Shown one piece after another: positions 4,266 to 5,510 of a stretch of DNA of 5,510 nt. The position numbers and the translations under genes were made by a program. Each line of letters begins with the position of its first letter. Position 1 is the stretch's first letter. The notes beneath the pieces are model-generated. The model was not told where the DNA came from. It saw nothing but the letters and a program-made list of their open reading frames with translations, and ran no database searches. Source of the stretch: Clostridia bacterium (GTDB lineage Bacteria > Bacillota_A > Clostridia > Christensenellales > Aristaeellaceae); assembly GCA_017530275.1 (NCBI GenBank), contig JAFXMP010000355.1:1-5510 (forward strand). Direction: 5' to 3'.

Positions 4266-5030
4266 TCAAAAACCTCCGCCCAGGTTTTCCAGGGTATCAA
4301 TGACGACCACGCATTCCGGAGAAACCTGCTGCATCACCATCCGCATGATGTTTTCCGGCAGCGCCACGCAGCCTCCGGTATAGGGTTTGGCGGGACCGAA
4401 GCAATGCAGGAAAATGGCGGATCCGCGTCCGGGTGTGCCTTCATCGTTGAAGCTGATATTGAGGCAGTATTGATACTGATATTCGTAATCGACGATGTGC
4501 TCGCTGTCGTCCATGGCCAGATCCGGTACATCCCGGATATCCACCATTTCGTTATACTGCCGGTCCGGGTCGCCGGACCAGTACGTGTTCTCATCCACCT
4601 GGAAATACGGAATCGCGCAGCCGGGATCGGCGGCGATGCCAAAGGCTTTGTTGAAGTGATAAACGCCGATGGGCGTCTGACCGCAGCCTTCCGCGTGATC
4701 GGCGTCCAGGCACAGCCCATTCCGGCCTACAAAACCGGGCGTGGACAGGATCTGTTTCCATGCGCCGCTTTCATCTTTCTGGTGCATGGTGATATATGCC
4801 GTGGTTTTATCCATTCCCATGGCAGCCACAACAAACAGCTGATTCGCGTTCTGCGCATCCGGCAGGTTCACGATCCAATCCGGCGAATCCGCCGTGTGCT
4901 GGATATTGACATGCAGGCCCTCGATCTGATCGGTCAGGGTCTCCGAAAAGGTCATCTCTCCCTCCGCGAAGGCTGCATGCGTGCCGGTTATCAGCAGCAG
5001 TACCAGGCAGAACATTATCCACTTTTTCAT
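4266..5030 (-). CDS. Exported L,D-transpeptidase-like (YkuD superfamily) protein
   Basis: A 254-residue protein with a clear signal peptide: MKKW, a hydrophobic core to about residue 16, and an AFA cleavage motif at 20-22. It should be released to the cell-wall side. The catalytic region of the YkuD superfamily is visible: a lead-in GFVGRNGLCLDADHAEGCG followed by QTPIGVYHF (99-126), then a conserved histidine H209 in IFLHC and the Cys motif TGGCVAL with C221, the usual nucleophile. These enzymes make 3-3 cross-links or attach groups to peptidoglycan. Relatives also act as endopeptidases or have unknown substrates, so the reaction is inferred. The middle insert (WSGDPDRQYNEMVDIRDVPD and a Tyr-rich DYEYQYQYC) fits the clostridial subgroup. 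The start is supported by GGAGG at 5040-5044, 9 bases upstream. The small ORF before it ends 3 bases upstream, and the TerD-like frame begins within or just after its stop, so one transcript is likely. Confidence 0.93.
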   Translation of the reverse strand: MKKWIMFCLVLLLITGTHAAFAEGEMTFSETLTDQIEGLHVNIQHTADSPDWIVNLPDAQNANQLFVVAAMGMDKTTAYITMHQKDESGAWKQILSTPGFVGRNGLCLDADHAEGCGQTPIGVYHFNKAFGIAADPGCAIPYFQVDENTYWSGDPDRQYNEMVDIRDVPDLAMDDSEHIVDYEYQYQYCLNISFNDEGTPGRGSAIFLHCFGPAKPYTGGCVALPENIMRMVMQQVSPECVVVIDTLENLGGGF

Positions 5031-5033
5031 AGG

Positions 5034-5177
5034 TCAAATCCTCCGTTTCTCTTTTTCGCAGCCGATCACTGCCTTCATTCTCCGCCTGATCGTCTGCCCC
5101 GAAAAATGATTGGGTTCCCAACCATCATGTTCACCATAATCTTCCCAGGCTTCGTCTGACCAAATCTTCTCACTCAT
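5034..5177 (-). CDS. 47-residue ORF with a YoeB-like N-terminus, possibly a truncated toxin
   Basis: Between the flavodoxin-family gene and the transpeptidase-like gene a minus-strand ATG (5175-5177) opens 47 codons to TGA at 5034-5036. The first 14 residues, MSEKIWSDEAWEDY, closely follow the N-terminal pattern of YoeB/Txe-type mRNA interferases (K-I/L-x-W/F-S/T-D-x-A-W-E-D-Y). After that the match ends. A YoeB toxin continues with a Trp/Gln-rich turn, Lys-rich helix and SRRI core over about 85 residues, while this ORF goes on with GEHDGWEPNHFSGQ, then TIRRRMKAVIG and a basic tail. It lacks the catalytic half, so if it is a YoeB relative it is a dead fragment. It could also be an unrelated small acidic-then-basic protein. 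No good ribosome binding site precedes the ATG. Its last codons contain the GGAGG used by the next gene. Confidence 0.4.
   Translation of the reverse strand: MSEKIWSDEAWEDYGEHDGWEPNHFSGQTIRRRMKAVIGCEKEKRRI
5040..5044 (-). promoter_or_regulatory. Ribosome binding site of the transpeptidase-like gene
   Basis: The complement reads GGAGG, 9 bases before the ATG at 5028-5030. It lies inside the final codons of the 47-residue ORF, so translation of the two could be coupled. Confidence 0.75.
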
Positions 5178-5214
5178 CGCTTTCGCTTATCAATCGCGGG
5201 TGCTCACTGCCTGT

Positions 5215-5510
5215 TCAACGAATGAAACTGGTCGCAATGCGTTTTTCTTCTTGCTCAGGCAACGGAATCCCCGCCTCCCTGCCAGCTTCCTTCAGCTTCA
5301 GGAACCAGGCCATGTTTCGGCCCAGCTGCCGCATGATCTGCAATCCCTCTTCATCCTGCATGACCTCCTCCGGGGTATTCCCGTGTACCATGTTCCAGTA
5401 CCGGGAGGAGATCACTGGCAGCTGGCCGTGCAGAAAATACTTATTCATCTGATCCAGCGCGCTGGTCGTTCCGGCCCTGCGGGCACTCACCACTGCGGCA
5501 GCAGGCTTGA
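5215..5510 (-). CDS. NAD(P)H-dependent flavodoxin-family oxidoreductase, C-terminal part
   Basis: The last 97 residues are present; the N-terminal part lies beyond the window edge. The text KPAAAVVSARRAGTTSALDQ, NKYFLHGQLPVISSRYWNMV, HGNTPEEVMQDEEGLQIMRQ, LGRNMAWFLKLKEAGREAGI and a final SFIR is typical of the NADPH-dependent FMN reductase / multimeric flavodoxin (WrbA-like) group common in anaerobes. The S-x-R-x-x-G-x-T-x-A loop and SxYWNMVHG segment lie at the FMN-binding and dimer face in that family. These cytoplasmic enzymes carry electrons between NAD(P)H and quinones, iron-sulfur partners or small acceptors; the substrate is unknown. It ends 37 bases before the 47-residue ORF, with no terminator between them, so read-through into the next genes is possible. 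Confidence 0.9.
   Translation of the reverse strand, partial: KPAAAVVSARRAGTTSALDQMNKYFLHGQLPVISSRYWNMVHGNTPEEVMQDEEGLQIMRQLGRNMAWFLKLKEAGREAGIPLPEQEEKRIATSFIR

Noticed and set aside
4404..5159. Long plus-strand open frame (251 codons)
   Set aside because: It is a shadow of the transpeptidase-like gene, whose signal peptide and His/Cys motif are clear on the minus strand.

Overview
The window looks like a chromosome piece from a low-to-mid GC Gram-positive anaerobe (Firmicutes, class Clostridia). The basis is strong AGGAGG-type ribosome binding sites, a YkuD-superfamily exported protein with a short Gram-positive signal peptide, a macro-domain protein with a C-terminal domain I know from clostridial genomes, and a flavodoxin-family oxidoreductase of clostridial type. 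I cannot place it below class.

Left part (1-1377) is visibly AT-rich (for example 20 G+C of 60 at 661-720). It holds the 3' end of an unidentified gene (2-286, +), an open frame of unknown type on the other strand with no convincing start (137-508, -), and one intact orphan gene for a 280-residue protein (535-1377, +) with a good promoter and ribosome binding site. This part looks acquired.

Middle scrap zone (1378-1856) has no intact gene but several fragments, all on the minus strand. They are a cut-off gene start with a strong ribosome binding site (possibly TnpW-like), a GC-rich perfect hairpin, the last 43 codons of a DUF4160-type gene, and the first ~20 codons of a Phd/YefM-type antitoxin. 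The antitoxin piece still has its ribosome binding site and a promoter containing a palindromic operator candidate. The pieces abut in a way that implies internal deletion.

Right part (1857-5510) is GC-rich (40 of 60 at 2221-2280, 37 of 60 at 4381-4440) and read entirely on the minus strand. In order of transcription it holds a partial NAD(P)H-dependent flavodoxin-family reductase (5510-5215), a 47-residue ORF starting like a YoeB toxin (5177-5034), an exported L,D-transpeptidase-like protein (5030-4266), a TerD-like protein that follows with overlapping or near-overlapping frames (to 3544), and a strong terminator hairpin (3489-3447). Next come three consecutive inverted repeats with no gene (3395-3256), then a separately promoted macro-domain protein (3008-1857).

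The short ORF, the transpeptidase-like gene and the TerD-like gene are packed tightly enough to be one transcript. The macro-domain gene has its own promoter. Both TerD-like and macro domains recur in bacterial stress and ADP-ribose-related systems, but any functional link here is inference. No tRNA, rRNA or CRISPR array was found.
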